Assembly: GCF_003730115.1 (NCBI RefSeq)
Contig: NZ_RJVP01000002.1
Span: 434,001-498,000, forward strand
Direction: 5' to 3'
From: Pseudomethylobacillus aquaticus
GTDB lineage: Bacteria; Pseudomonadota; Gammaproteobacteria; Burkholderiales; Methylophilaceae
DNA length: 64,000 bases
Translations under genes and position numbers: made by a program
Notes under the pieces: generated by a model
Databases searched by the model: none
What the model saw: the letters and a program-made list of their open reading frames with translations, nothing else
What the model was told of the DNA's origin: nothing
In this document: piece by piece, positions 28,209 through 37,072 of the stretch
Numbering within the stretch: position 1 is the stretch's first letter
How the letters are laid out: every line of letters starts with the position of its first letter

Positions 28209-28233
28209 AAGAGGAGGCGTCGCCTCCTCTTTT
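28209..28233 (+). terminator. Intrinsic terminator after mshA
   Basis: Arms AAGAGGAGGC (28209-28218) and GCCTCCTCTT (28222-28231), 3-base loop, followed by T residues. It sits between the mshA stop and the mshC start, so it should make mshA mRNA more abundant than downstream genes, with partial read-through. Confidence 0.88.
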
Positions 28234-28250
28234 GCATGGTAGGCCGGTGC

Positions 28251-28712
28251 ATGAGAATACTGGGTGGCTACACGCTGATCGAACTGGTGGTGGTGATCGT
28301 GATCACCAGCATCCTGGCAGTTGTGCTGGTGCCACGTTTCATCGGCCGTGATGCCTTTGATGCGCGTGGCGCCCATGACACCCTGCTGGCCAGTCTGCGT
28401 TATGCCCAGAAGCTCGCCATCGCGCAGCGAACCACGGTGTATGTCAACCTCAACACCAGCACGCGTCAACTCTGTCTGGGCTATAGCAGTGATTGCAGCT
28501 CCCCTGTACTGGACCCAAGGACGCAGTCTGCCTACGTGCGCCAGATGGCCTCCAGTGTGGTGTTGACGGCTAGCACAGCCGTGCTGGGTTACGATGGCCT
28601 GGGGCGCCCGGTGCCGAACGCGGCAGCGAGTTACAGTGTGAGCAATAGTGTGGATCCCAGCATGCCTACCCGCACCATCAACGTCACGGCAGAGACCGGC
28701 CATGTGCAATAA
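28251..28712 (+). CDS. mshC: Minor prepilin MshC (GspH-like)
   Basis: 153 residues from ATG 28251, chosen because the product [18 protein letters not shown] carries a short leader and prepilin helix. Cleavage is expected in GG|YTLIE, an unusual Tyr at mature position 1. A GspH-like segment follows (LLASLRYAQKLAIAQRTTVYVNLN). One Cys pair (LCLGYSSDCS). The 3' end overlaps mshD by 11 bases, indicating co-translation. Confidence 0.88.
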   Translation: MRILGGYTLIELVVVIVITSILAVVLVPRFIGRDAFDARGAHDTLLASLRYAQKLAIAQRTTVYVNLNTSTRQLCLGYSSDCSSPVLDPRTQSAYVRQMASSVVLTASTAVLGYDGLGRPVPNAAASYSVSNSVDPSMPTRTINVTAETGHVQ

Positions 28713-29304
28713 TCGGCGCAACAAACCGCAATCCGGCGTCACCCTGATCGAGCTGGTGGTGGCGATCATCGTGCTCAGTGTCGCGCTCAGTGGTGTGCTC
28801 AAGATGTTCGAACTGATCAACCGTGGCAGCACCGACCCGCTGGTGCGCAAACAGGCGCTGGCCATCGCTGAATCCCTGCTGCAGGAGGTGCAGCAGCAAG
28901 CCTTCACCCTGTGCGACCCGGACGATGCCAATGCCTCCATCGCGCTGGCGGCCACCGACTGCAACAGCCTGGACCAGAATGCCGGTGGTGCTGCACTGGC
29001 TGGCCCTATCCCCAACACTGAAAGCCGCTACAGCCAGACCGACCCGCTGGACAATGTGGCCGACTACGCGGGCTTTACCATGCCGGACGCCAGTTGTGCC
29101 GGCATCTGCAACCCTGGGGATGCGACGCCGCTGCCCAATCTTGCGGGCTATGCGGCCAGCGTCACCGTGACCCGTGCGGGTGCTGCAGCCCCGTTTGCCG
29201 CCGCGCCGCTGGATGCGGTGCTGCGTGTGCAGGTACGTGTCACCGGCCCGGCGGCCACCGAAGTCAATCTCACCGGCTACCGTCTGCGCTATGCACCAAA
29301 CTGA
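28702..29304 (+). CDS. mshD: Minor prepilin MshD
   Basis: 200 residues from ATG 28702. Leader MCNNRRNKPQSG then VTLIELVVAIIVLSVALSGV (G|V cleavage, Glu5). The segment RKQALAIAESLLQEVQQQAF is typical of GspI/PilV-like minor pilins. Four Cys in CDPDDAN, TDCNS, SCAGICN regions. Overlaps mshC by 11 bases; mshO begins 4 bases after it. Confidence 0.88.
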   Translation: MCNNRRNKPQSGVTLIELVVAIIVLSVALSGVLKMFELINRGSTDPLVRKQALAIAESLLQEVQQQAFTLCDPDDANASIALAATDCNSLDQNAGGAALAGPIPNTESRYSQTDPLDNVADYAGFTMPDASCAGICNPGDATPLPNLAGYAASVTVTRAGAAAPFAAAPLDAVLRVQVRVTGPAATEVNLTGYRLRYAPN

Positions 29305-29308
29305 GCAT

Positions 29309-30199
29309 ATGCGCCGAACCGAGGAGATGCCCAACGCCCGCCTGCTGCGCTCGTCTGGTGATGCGCCCAGCGTCCGGTCCAGCGCTGAGCCTAAAGCTGA
29401 ACCCGCTATGCACGGCTTCACCCTGATCGAACTGGTGGTGGTGATGAGCATCATCGGCATCATCGCCGGTGCCTTGACCATCTTTATCCGCAATCCATTA
29501 CAGACCTATTTCGACGGGGCGGCACGTGCCGAGCTTGGTGATCAGGCGGATACGGCCTTGCGTCGCATGGCGCGGGAGATCCGTAACGCCTTGCCCAATA
29601 GTCTGCGCGTGGCCGTGAGCGGCAGTGACATGCTGGTGGAATTCGTGCCCATCCTCACGGCCGGACGTTACCGCGCCGAGGTGGGCACCGATCCGGCAGA
29701 CAATCCACTCGACTTCTCTGCCAGTGCAGACAGCTTTGACGTGCTCGGGCCAGCCGTGACCGTCAGTGCCGGTGACAAACTGGTGATCAACAACCTGGGG
29801 ATCGCTGGCGCTGATGTCTATGCTGGCAGCAACCGGCGTGACCTCACAGTGACGGGCACCTTGAGCCAGCTGGCTTACACTGGCGGCGCATTCCCGTTTT
29901 CCTCCATCTCCAGCCGCTTCTATGTGGTGGGAGAAGCGGTCAGCTACGCCTGTGACCTTGCCTCCGGCACCTTGTGGCGTTACCGCTATGCCATCCAGGC
30001 CAGCCAGCCAGCCAGCGTGGCGGCATTGAATGCACTGGCCAGCCCACAAGCGCTGGCCACCGGCCTTGCGGGCTGCAGTGTGAGTTATGCTGCCGGGATA
30101 CAGCAGCGTAATGGCCTGATCACCCTGCATCTGCAGTTGCAACGTGCTACCGCCCGGGTCTCCTTGATGCATCAGATCAATGTGGTGAACACGCCATGA
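29309..30199 (+). CDS. mshO: Minor prepilin MshO (GspJ-like)
   Basis: About 296 residues from ATG 29309 or 263 from ATG 29408. The prepilin signature [19 protein letters not shown] starts right after MHG encoded at 29408. A start at 29309 fits operon spacing after mshD and would give a leader of about 36 residues, long for this class; an intermediate ATG at 29327 has GAGGAG directly in front, too close to be ideal. The mature part holds ARAELGDQADTALRRMAREIRNALPNS, typical of MshO. Stop overlaps the mshP start (ATGA). Confidence 0.88.
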   Translation: MRRTEEMPNARLLRSSGDAPSVRSSAEPKAEPAMHGFTLIELVVVMSIIGIIAGALTIFIRNPLQTYFDGAARAELGDQADTALRRMAREIRNALPNSLRVAVSGSDMLVEFVPILTAGRYRAEVGTDPADNPLDFSASADSFDVLGPAVTVSAGDKLVINNLGIAGADVYAGSNRRDLTVTGTLSQLAYTGGAFPFSSISSRFYVVGEAVSYACDLASGTLWRYRYAIQASQPASVAALNALASPQALATGLAGCSVSYAAGIQQRNGLITLHLQLQRATARVSLMHQINVVNTP

Positions 30200-30654
30200 C
30201 GCGAGCCTGTTTGGATCAGCGCGGATTCGCCTTGCCCAGTGCCGTGTTCCTGCTGGTGGTACTGTCAATTCTGGGCGCTTATGCGCTCAATTTCGTCAGT
30301 TTGCAGCAGGCGGCTTCCATGCAGGATGTACGCGGTAGCCGTGCTTATCAGGCGGCGCGCAGTGGTTTGGAGTGGGGCATTTATCAGGTGATGCTGCCGG
30401 GCACCACTAACCTGGCAGCCTGTCCTGCCAGCCCGGCCACACTGAGCATAGAAGGCTACAGCGTGACGCTGACCTGTAGTCAGGCACCGGAATACTATGA
30501 ACAGGGCACTGACCGCACCATCCGTGTTTACGACCTGCAAGCCATTGCACGCAGCGGCACAGCCGGTACGCCGGATTACAGCGAGCGCGCCCTGCAGGTG
30601 CTGGTCAGCAAGTGTAGGGGCACGGATGCAGCGCAGCCGTATCAGTGTGGTTAG
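30196..30654 (+). CDS. mshP: MSHA biogenesis protein MshP
   Basis: 152 residues. N-terminus MTRACLDQRGFALPSAVFLLVVLSILGA is the PilX-like start with G|F site and a hydrophobic helix but no Glu5, as usual for MshP. A conserved RAYQAARSGLEWGIYQ segment follows. Three later Cys (AACPASP, LTCSQAP, SKCRG). ATG overlaps the mshO stop, so the two are translationally coupled. Probable minor pilin or tip-complex partner of MshQ. Confidence 0.88.
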   Translation: MTRACLDQRGFALPSAVFLLVVLSILGAYALNFVSLQQAASMQDVRGSRAYQAARSGLEWGIYQVMLPGTTNLAACPASPATLSIEGYSVTLTCSQAPEYYEQGTDRTIRVYDLQAIARSGTAGTPDYSERALQVLVSKCRGTDAAQPYQCG

Positions 30655-30715
30655 CATGCGGCGCAGCTGGTTCAGTGTGCTTGGTCTGTGGCACAGCCGT
30701 GTCAGAGGCGATGAC

Positions 30716-33700
30716 ATGAAGTATTTGCTTGGGCATGCCTTGCTGATCCTGAGCCTGCTGGCGCTCGCCTTGCCTGCCCAGGCGCTGGTGGGCGTGCGCG
30801 CCAGCAGCACGGCCAGTTCGGTAGCCAGTGGCGTGACCTTTGTAGGCAATGGCACGCCGGTGGTCGGCTCCATCGGCATCCCCTTGCTGGGCATAGGCTC
30901 ATTGACACCACCATTGCCGGGCGGCATACAGACCGGTGATCTGCTGGTGTGCATGATCGAATCCCATGATGACTACGCACATGCCATCAGCGCTTCCACC
31001 CCAGGCTGGACCACACGTTACAGCCTGAGTTTCCCCGGCGGCATCCTGGGCCTGTTGGCACCTCCGCATCGGGCCTCCATGTTCTTCAAGATCGCCACCT
31101 CGGCGGCCGAGCCGGCCCCTGTCATCCTGCGTGGCGGGCTGTTGTCCTTGCTCAGTCTCAACAGCGCAGTGGCACGCTGCTCGGCGTTCCGTGGTGTGGA
31201 TACCGGTACGCCGTTCGATATCGCCTCTGCCAGTGCCGGGGACGACTCTGCCGACCTGACCATAGAGACTGGCACCACTGCCAGCAATGTCACACGCGAC
31301 ACCATGCTGCTGCTGTCGGCACATCTCAATAACGACCCGGCCACCACCAGCGTCACTACGGCAGGTGGCCTGAGCTGGACGCAAGCCCACCACACCACCG
31401 TCAATGCCGTGCTGGATCTGGGGCTGGCGCTTGATGACGCCATGATCAGCCTGTTCTATGCGCAGAAGTCGCCCACCGCGGCAGTGGGGCCGCTAGTGGT
31501 CAGCGCCAATGCCCAAACCGGCATCAGCCATGGCGTGTTGAGCAGTCTGCGACCTGCGCCTGCGGTATTGACCCTGAACCGGCCGACCGGGACACAGTCT
31601 GGCGACGTGCTGCTGGCGACCTTGGCTGTCACCAAGGATTACCTGACCATCACCCCGCCCAGTGGCTGGAGCCTGGTGCGTCAGGTGACGCAGTCGGCAG
31701 GCAATGCCAGCCAGCTCTATACCTACCTGCGCGTGGCGGGTGGTAGCGAGCCGGTGAGTTATAACTGGACCTTCTCGGGTGGGGCGCATGTCGGTCTGGT
31801 GGGCAGCCTGACCGCCTTGACCGGCGTGGATGTGACGGCCCCTGTCGTTGATGCCGAGGCGGGTGCTGCGACGGTGAGCGACGTCAGCCATACCGCGCCC
31901 AGCGTCAGCGCCAGCCGGGCCAGTCATGCCTTGTTCACAGCGCACGCCTACAGCAGTGCGGCCAGCTGGACTGCGCCGGGTGGCATGACCGAGCTGACCG
32001 ATGTGGCATCCACCACGCTGGGCAGCAATGACGGTATTTCACTATCCACGCATCTTGAATCACGCTTTCTGAGTGGTGCCAGTGGTACCCGCACGGCAAC
32101 GGCCAGTGCGGCAGCAGATACTGGCGCTGCGCAATCCATCATCCTGCGCTCGGCCAGTCTGTTCGATCATATCCGCATCGAGCATGATGGCAGCGCCCTG
32201 ACCTGCGCCGCCGAGCCGGTGGTGGTCAAAGCCTGTGCCGACCCCGCCTGCACGACGCTGTATACCAGCGGCACAGTGACCGGCAACCTGATCTGGACCG
32301 GCGTGCCCAACGGCATCATCCCGTTCACCATCAACCCCAGTCTGCCGGGCAGTGGCCAGACCGTGGTCAATGTCAGTGTCACCACGGTGCAGGCCATCAT
32401 CCTGGGCAGCAGTAATGTGTTCCCGCTGCCCGGTAATGTCGGAGACTGTCTTAACATCAGCAACGGCAGTGCCAGTTGTCAGCTGCAGTTCACCAATACC
32501 GGCTTTCTGTTCTCTACCATCCCCAATCAGATCGCCGGGGTCAATTCTGCCAGCATCACCATGCAAGCCGTGCGTACCGACAACAACACCGGCGTGTGCA
32601 GCACCTTGTTCAGCGGTAACCGCGTCGTGGAAATGGCGGCGCAGTGCATGAACCCGACCACCTGCGCCGGGCAGGCGGTCAGCATCAACGGGGTGCCGAT
32701 CGCAGGCAGCCCGGCCAGCAGCATCGCGGGCTATACACCAGTGAGTTTGAGCTTTGGTGCCAACAGCACGGCCAGCTTCATCCAGCGTTACCCCGATGTG
32801 GGCAGCATCAGATTGAGTGCGCGCTATGCCCTGGAACCTGGGGTGTTCGTGAGTGGCAGCAGCAACAACTATGTGGTGCGCCCTTATGACCTGCGTATCG
32901 TGGACATCGCGGCTACGGCAAGTGCGGCAGCCAACCCCGGCGCCGCCAACGCCAGTGGGCCGGCATTCGTGGCTGCCGGCGACGGCAGTACGGCCGTCAG
33001 CCAATTCAGTCTGAGCGTGGCCGCGGCGGCCTACTCGGACAATGCGCCCGGCTATACCGTGGCACCGAACTTTGGACGCGAGTTGGTGCCGGAAGGTGTG
33101 CTGCTCAGTCATGCACTGATCGCGGATGCGGATCTGCTCAATCCCGGCACCTTGTTCAATGCCAGCCTGCCCGGCAGCAGTTTCGTAGGCGGCGTGGTCA
33201 GGCCGACCAGCCTGGGCTGGAATGAAGTCGGCATCATGCAGCTGGTGGCGGGGATTGCCGATGGCGATTACCTGGGCGCAGGCCCTGCTGCACTGGCGAC
33301 GCCCAGTGGCAATATCGGCCGTTTCTACCCCGCCGGCTTCCGTCGTCTCAGCAGTGACGTCACGCCTGCATGCAGTGCGGTCGCAGATTTCACCTACATG
33401 GGTCAGGGCTTTAATGTGGCGGCCACTTTACAGGCGGTCGCGGCAGGCAGCAGCCAGAGCGTCACGCAGAACTACCGCGGCGCGTATGCCAAAGGTCAGG
33501 TGTTGCTGGCGGCAGAGCATGCTGACAATGGCATCGATCTCTCCAGCCGTCTGACCGTGCCGACCTCAAGCTGGCTGGCCGGGGTGTACACATTGAACGG
33601 TACCGCACAGTTTGCGCGCCCATTGAGTGCCAGCCCGGACGCCAGCTGGGGGCCGTACGACAACCTGCTGCTGGGCGTGCGTGTCGCGGATAGCGACGGT

Positions 33701-34231
33701 GCTGTGCTGGACGGGCTGAACATGAACCCGGCCACGGCCGCTACCTGCAGTACGTGCAACCATCAACTGCTGGACAGTACGCCTATGCGTATGCGTTTGG
33801 GGCGCTTGCGCTTGCAAAATGCCTATGGCTCGGAATTGCTGCCATTGCCGGTGCCGCTGGAGGCGCAATACTGGAACGGCAGCCTGTACGCGACCAATAC
33901 GCTGGACAGCTGCACCACACTGGCTGCTTCCCAGGTCGCCATGGGCAACTACCAAGGCTCGCTTGCTGCCTGTGAGACCAGTGTCAGCACGGCTGGCCTG
34001 CTGCAGTCCGGCCGCATCAACCTGACCTTGAGCCGGCCCGGGCCTGGCAACGGTGGCAGTGTGGACCTCAGCCTCAACGCGGGCGTGGCAGCCAGTGGCA
34101 ACAGTTGTATCGCCGGTGCGGCCACCACGGCAACAGCGGCGGGTTTTGGCTGGTTCGGCGTCAATCCTGGTGCGCGTGCCACCTTTGGCCTGAGGCGTAG
34201 TCCGCTGATCTATTTGCGCGAGAATTTCTAG
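30716..34231 (+). CDS. mshQ: MshQ-like large secreted protein with C-terminal DUF6701 domain
   Basis: 1171 residues from ATG 30716, chosen because the product MKYLLGHALLILSLLALALPAQA is a signal peptide; an ATG at 30656 adds 20 residues. The N-terminal half appears to hold two related beta-rich modules (about residues 70-235 and 295-475), both with a GDxLL start, a GW(T/S) motif and a Gly-Val-Asp motif. A Cys-rich central part (about 490-720) and a DUF6701 region follow (YDLRIVDIAATA, TPACSAVADFTYMGQGFNV). MshQ is considered a surface or tip adhesin candidate of MSHA pili. Last gene of the prepilin block, coupled to mshP by context. Confidence 0.88.
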   Translation: MKYLLGHALLILSLLALALPAQALVGVRASSTASSVASGVTFVGNGTPVVGSIGIPLLGIGSLTPPLPGGIQTGDLLVCMIESHDDYAHAISASTPGWTTRYSLSFPGGILGLLAPPHRASMFFKIATSAAEPAPVILRGGLLSLLSLNSAVARCSAFRGVDTGTPFDIASASAGDDSADLTIETGTTASNVTRDTMLLLSAHLNNDPATTSVTTAGGLSWTQAHHTTVNAVLDLGLALDDAMISLFYAQKSPTAAVGPLVVSANAQTGISHGVLSSLRPAPAVLTLNRPTGTQSGDVLLATLAVTKDYLTITPPSGWSLVRQVTQSAGNASQLYTYLRVAGGSEPVSYNWTFSGGAHVGLVGSLTALTGVDVTAPVVDAEAGAATVSDVSHTAPSVSASRASHALFTAHAYSSAASWTAPGGMTELTDVASTTLGSNDGISLSTHLESRFLSGASGTRTATASAAADTGAAQSIILRSASLFDHIRIEHDGSALTCAAEPVVVKACADPACTTLYTSGTVTGNLIWTGVPNGIIPFTINPSLPGSGQTVVNVSVTTVQAIILGSSNVFPLPGNVGDCLNISNGSASCQLQFTNTGFLFSTIPNQIAGVNSASITMQAVRTDNNTGVCSTLFSGNRVVEMAAQCMNPTTCAGQAVSINGVPIAGSPASSIAGYTPVSLSFGANSTASFIQRYPDVGSIRLSARYALEPGVFVSGSSNNYVVRPYDLRIVDIAATASAAANPGAANASGPAFVAAGDGSTAVSQFSLSVAAAAYSDNAPGYTVAPNFGRELVPEGVLLSHALIADADLLNPGTLFNASLPGSSFVGGVVRPTSLGWNEVGIMQLVAGIADGDYLGAGPAALATPSGNIGRFYPAGFRRLSSDVTPACSAVADFTYMGQGFNVAATLQAVAAGSSQSVTQNYRGAYAKGQVLLAAEHADNGIDLSSRLTVPTSSWLAGVYTLNGTAQFARPLSASPDASWGPYDNLLLGVRVADSDGAVLDGLNMNPATAATCSTCNHQLLDSTPMRMRLGRLRLQNAYGSELLPLPVPLEAQYWNGSLYATNTLDSCTTLAASQVAMGNYQGSLAACETSVSTAGLLQSGRINLTLSRPGPGNGGSVDLSLNAGVAASGNSCIAGAATTATAAGFGWFGVNPGARATFGLRRSPLIYLRENF

Positions 34232-34369
34232 ACAGTCTCGTTCTGACGGGTTTTGTTTCTGAGCCTGCGCATCCGGCTGGCCGTCCCGGTGAGCGCGACT
34301 TTTGCGGCGGCAACACGTCATGTCTGAGTCTGATGCTGTATTTGCTGACGTTATGAGTTATGCTAAATC

Positions 34370-35302
34370 ATGCGTTTTTTCAACAATAAAAAAAAGCAGG
34401 GGTGGCTAGCGCTTGTGCCTGTGAGCGACGGGGTTTGTGTGGCAAGGCTGGAGCCTGCCGCCGACAAGCCGCGTATCGTGCTCAGCGAATACCGGCGCTG
34501 GTTGCCGAACGAAAAATCCGGGCTGAAAAGTCTGGCTGTCGAGTTCGGTTTCAACCATTATCATTGCGTCAGTCTGCTGCAGGCTAATGAGTACCAGTTG
34601 CTGCAAGTGGAAGCCCCGCGGGTGCCTGCGGACGAAGTGCGCCAGGCCGTACGCTGGCGCCTCAAAGACCTGATCGATTACCCCATGGATCAGGCCACGC
34701 TGGACGTGCTGACACTGCCGGGCGAGGCGGGCAATCGCACCAATTATCTGTACGTGGCCGTGGCCAGGAACGACATCATCCGGGAGCGCATGACGCGTTT
34801 CATCGACCAGTCCAATATCGCGCTGGAGGTCATCGACATCGCGGAGACCGCGCAGCGCAATCTGTCCAGTCGGCTGGAGCAGCCGGGGCGTGGCCTTGCC
34901 ATGCTGTCTTTCGGGCTGAATGGCGGCCTGCTCACCGTCACCCGGAACGGCGAGCTCTACCATGCCCGTCAGTTCGATATCAGCCTGCGTCAGCTCCAGC
35001 AGGAGCAGCAGGCGGAGCTGCGGCAAAGTCTGTATGAACGCCTGGCACTGGAGTTGCAGCGATCGCTGGATAACTTTGAACGCCAGTTCCCGAACGTGGG
35101 CATCGCCCAGCTGGTCATCGCGCCCTACACAGGCCGCGATACCCTGATCAATTATCTGCGCGATGCCTTGTACCTGCCGGTCGCTGGTTATGAGCTGCAC
35201 GATATCTTCGATACCAGCCTGCTGCCATCGACACAAGTGGACATCGAACCCGCGCTGTTATTGGCGCTGGGTGCTGCCTTGCGCGAGGAAACGCGCGCAT
35301 GA
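34370..35302 (+). CDS. mshI: MSHA biogenesis protein MshI (PilM-like)
   Basis: 310 residues, cytosolic, with the actin-like PilM fold pattern: VARLEPAADKPRIVLSEYRR early, the VRQAVRWRLKDLIDYPMDQA block around residue 90, and a C-terminal LELQRSLDNFERQFPNVGIAQLV segment. PilM-type proteins link the inner-membrane PilN/O complex to the ATPase. Starts the second block of the locus after a 138-base gap that shows no gene. Its last bases overlap the following gene (ATGA). Confidence 0.88.
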   Translation: MRFFNNKKKQGWLALVPVSDGVCVARLEPAADKPRIVLSEYRRWLPNEKSGLKSLAVEFGFNHYHCVSLLQANEYQLLQVEAPRVPADEVRQAVRWRLKDLIDYPMDQATLDVLTLPGEAGNRTNYLYVAVARNDIIRERMTRFIDQSNIALEVIDIAETAQRNLSSRLEQPGRGLAMLSFGLNGGLLTVTRNGELYHARQFDISLRQLQQEQQAELRQSLYERLALELQRSLDNFERQFPNVGIAQLVIAPYTGRDTLINYLRDALYLPVAGYELHDIFDTSLLPSTQVDIEPALLLALGAALREETRA

Positions 35303-36051
35303 GTCAACAGATCAACCTGCTCAATCCAGCACTGGCGACGCCCAGGGAGCTGCTGACGGCTGAGCGCATGCTGCTGATGTTGCTGCTGGCCATGGTGCTG
35401 ATGCTGGTGCACTACGCATTCGCCCGGCAACAGCTGCAGGAGATGGCGCAGCAGCGTAAGGTGGCGGCCGAGACCCTGGTGCAATTGCAGGAGCAGCTGC
35501 GGGCCACCGCAGCGCGCTACACGCCGCGCCAGCCCAGTATCGCCCTGCAGCAGGAAGTGGCCAGCATCACCCAGCAACTGGAAGCGCGCCAGCAGATGTT
35601 GCAGGCGATCGAGCAGGACGCCGTCAGCGGTGCCAATGCCTTCTCCGGCTTGCTGCGCGCTTTTGCACGGCAGGACACCGAAGGCTTGTGGCTGACCAAT
35701 ATCAGCATGGACACCAGTCGTGATGCCTTGCGCATCGCCGGCAAGGCCCTGCGCCCCGAACTGTTACCCGAATACATAGACAAGCTGTCGCGCGAACCCC
35801 TGCTGCAAGGGCGCAGCTTCGCAGCTTTACGCATGCAGACCCCGGGCTTGCAGGCGTCCGGGACCGCTTCTGCACCGCCACGTGCTGCTGCGGACGTGCC
35901 GGTCAATGCCAATCTGCAAGGCCCCGAGATGGCCAGCCTGATCGCCAATATGATCGATTTCGTATTGGAATCTACTGAAAAAGTGCCTTTGCCGGCTACA
36001 GCTGCCACCGTACCCGTGCCGCCGGTTCCGGTGAGCGGAAAGGCCCTCTGA
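35299..36051 (+). CDS. PilN-like MSHA protein (second MshI-type subunit)
   Basis: 250 residues. Begins MSQQINLLNPAL, the PilN signature (INLLP-like motif). One transmembrane helix (about 25-40, MLLMLLLAMVLMLVHYAF), a coiled coil rich in Gln/Glu/Arg (about 45-125), then a ferredoxin-like PilN domain (WLTNISMDTSRDALRIAGKA). Often annotated MshI2. It pairs with MshJ as PilN pairs with PilO. The stop overlaps mshJ by one base. Confidence 0.85.
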   Translation: MSQQINLLNPALATPRELLTAERMLLMLLLAMVLMLVHYAFARQQLQEMAQQRKVAAETLVQLQEQLRATAARYTPRQPSIALQQEVASITQQLEARQQMLQAIEQDAVSGANAFSGLLRAFARQDTEGLWLTNISMDTSRDALRIAGKALRPELLPEYIDKLSREPLLQGRSFAALRMQTPGLQASGTASAPPRAAADVPVNANLQGPEMASLIANMIDFVLESTEKVPLPATAATVPVPPVPVSGKAL

Positions 36052-36722
36052 TGCGGATGATCTGGCAGCGTTTATCCGGCAAGTTCCTCGCCTTCAGCCG
36101 ACGTGAGCGGTTGCTGCTGCTGTTCGCGGCGCTGGCGGCGCTGTGGTTCATGCATGACACCTTGCTGTTGACGCCCTTGTCTGCCCGCCAGCAGGCTGAA
36201 TCTGCGGAGCTGGTGTCCTCGCGTGTGCAGATCGAGCAGATGACCCAGCAGATCCAGAGCTTTCAGACGCAGGCCGTGGTAGACCCGGATGCAGAGAACA
36301 AGGCCTTGCTGGCCGAATTGCAGCAGCGTACCCAGGCGCTGGAGGATAAGCTCAAAGGCTTGCAGGGTGCCTTGGTCAGCCCGGAGCAGATGCCCGAGCT
36401 GTTGCGCGGCTTGCTGCGCAAGAATGCCAAACTGCAGCTGGTGGAATTCAACACCTTGCCCGCCAGTCGTTTCGCCCCTGCGCTGGCGGCCGAGCCGGCC
36501 AATAGCGCCAACGGTGTCAGCGAGGGCATGTATCAGCACATGGTGGAGATCACCGTGGACGGCCGCTATGCAGATTTGATGGCGTACGTAGCCGCGGTGG
36601 AAAGCTTGCCGCAACGTGTACTATGGCGCCAGTTGAAACTCAATGTGGAGCAATACCCGCGTTCGCGCCTCAAGCTGGTGGTGTATACCCTGAGCCTGGA
36701 TGCGGCATGGTTGAATCTATGA
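36051..36722 (+). CDS. mshJ: MSHA biogenesis protein MshJ (PilO-like)
   Basis: 223 residues. Cytosolic basic start, transmembrane helix (about 24-42, LLLFAALAALWFMHDTLLL), coiled coil (to about 120), PilO-like domain with VEITVDGRYADLMAYVAAVESLP and LKLVVYTLSLDAAWL at the end. Inner-membrane alignment-complex subunit. Overlaps the mshK start by 4 bases. Confidence 0.87.
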   Translation: MRMIWQRLSGKFLAFSRRERLLLLFAALAALWFMHDTLLLTPLSARQQAESAELVSSRVQIEQMTQQIQSFQTQAVVDPDAENKALLAELQQRTQALEDKLKGLQGALVSPEQMPELLRGLLRKNAKLQLVEFNTLPASRFAPALAAEPANSANGVSEGMYQHMVEITVDGRYADLMAYVAAVESLPQRVLWRQLKLNVEQYPRSRLKLVVYTLSLDAAWLNL

Positions 36723-37072
36723 TGCGTACCCGACAGAATCTGCTGCTGGTCAGCCTTTTGGTCAGCCTGCCTGTGCTGGCTGAGACGCTGGCAGACCCGA
36801 CCGAGCCGCCCGCCTGGTTGCTGAGCGGTGATGCGGCCCTGCTGAACCAGGGGCCGGTGCTGCAATCCATTCTGCGCGGCCCGGGTTTGCATGCCGCTGT
36901 GATCAATGGCGAAAAAGTGAAGGTCGGTCAGCAGTATGGCGATGCGGTGCTGATCCGGCTGGGTGAGAACGAAGCCGTGCTGCGTCAAACGGATGGCAGT
37001 TTGCTGACCTTGAAGATAGACTATGCTATCGCAAAAACGCCGGTCAGCCCGGCGCAGACAGGTCGACCATGA
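36719..37072 (+). CDS. mshK: MSHA biogenesis protein MshK (PilP-like)
   Basis: 117 residues from ATG 36719 (a second ATG follows at 36722). Signal peptide (QNLLLVSLLVSLPVLA), then DPTEPP and the pattern LQSILRGPGLHAAVINGEKVKVGQ, the small PilP/GspC-like beta domain which contacts the secretin. Ends with an ATGA overlap to mshL. Confidence 0.85.
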   Translation: MMRTRQNLLLVSLLVSLPVLAETLADPTEPPAWLLSGDAALLNQGPVLQSILRGPGLHAAVINGEKVKVGQQYGDAVLIRLGENEAVLRQTDGSLLTLKIDYAIAKTPVSPAQTGRP

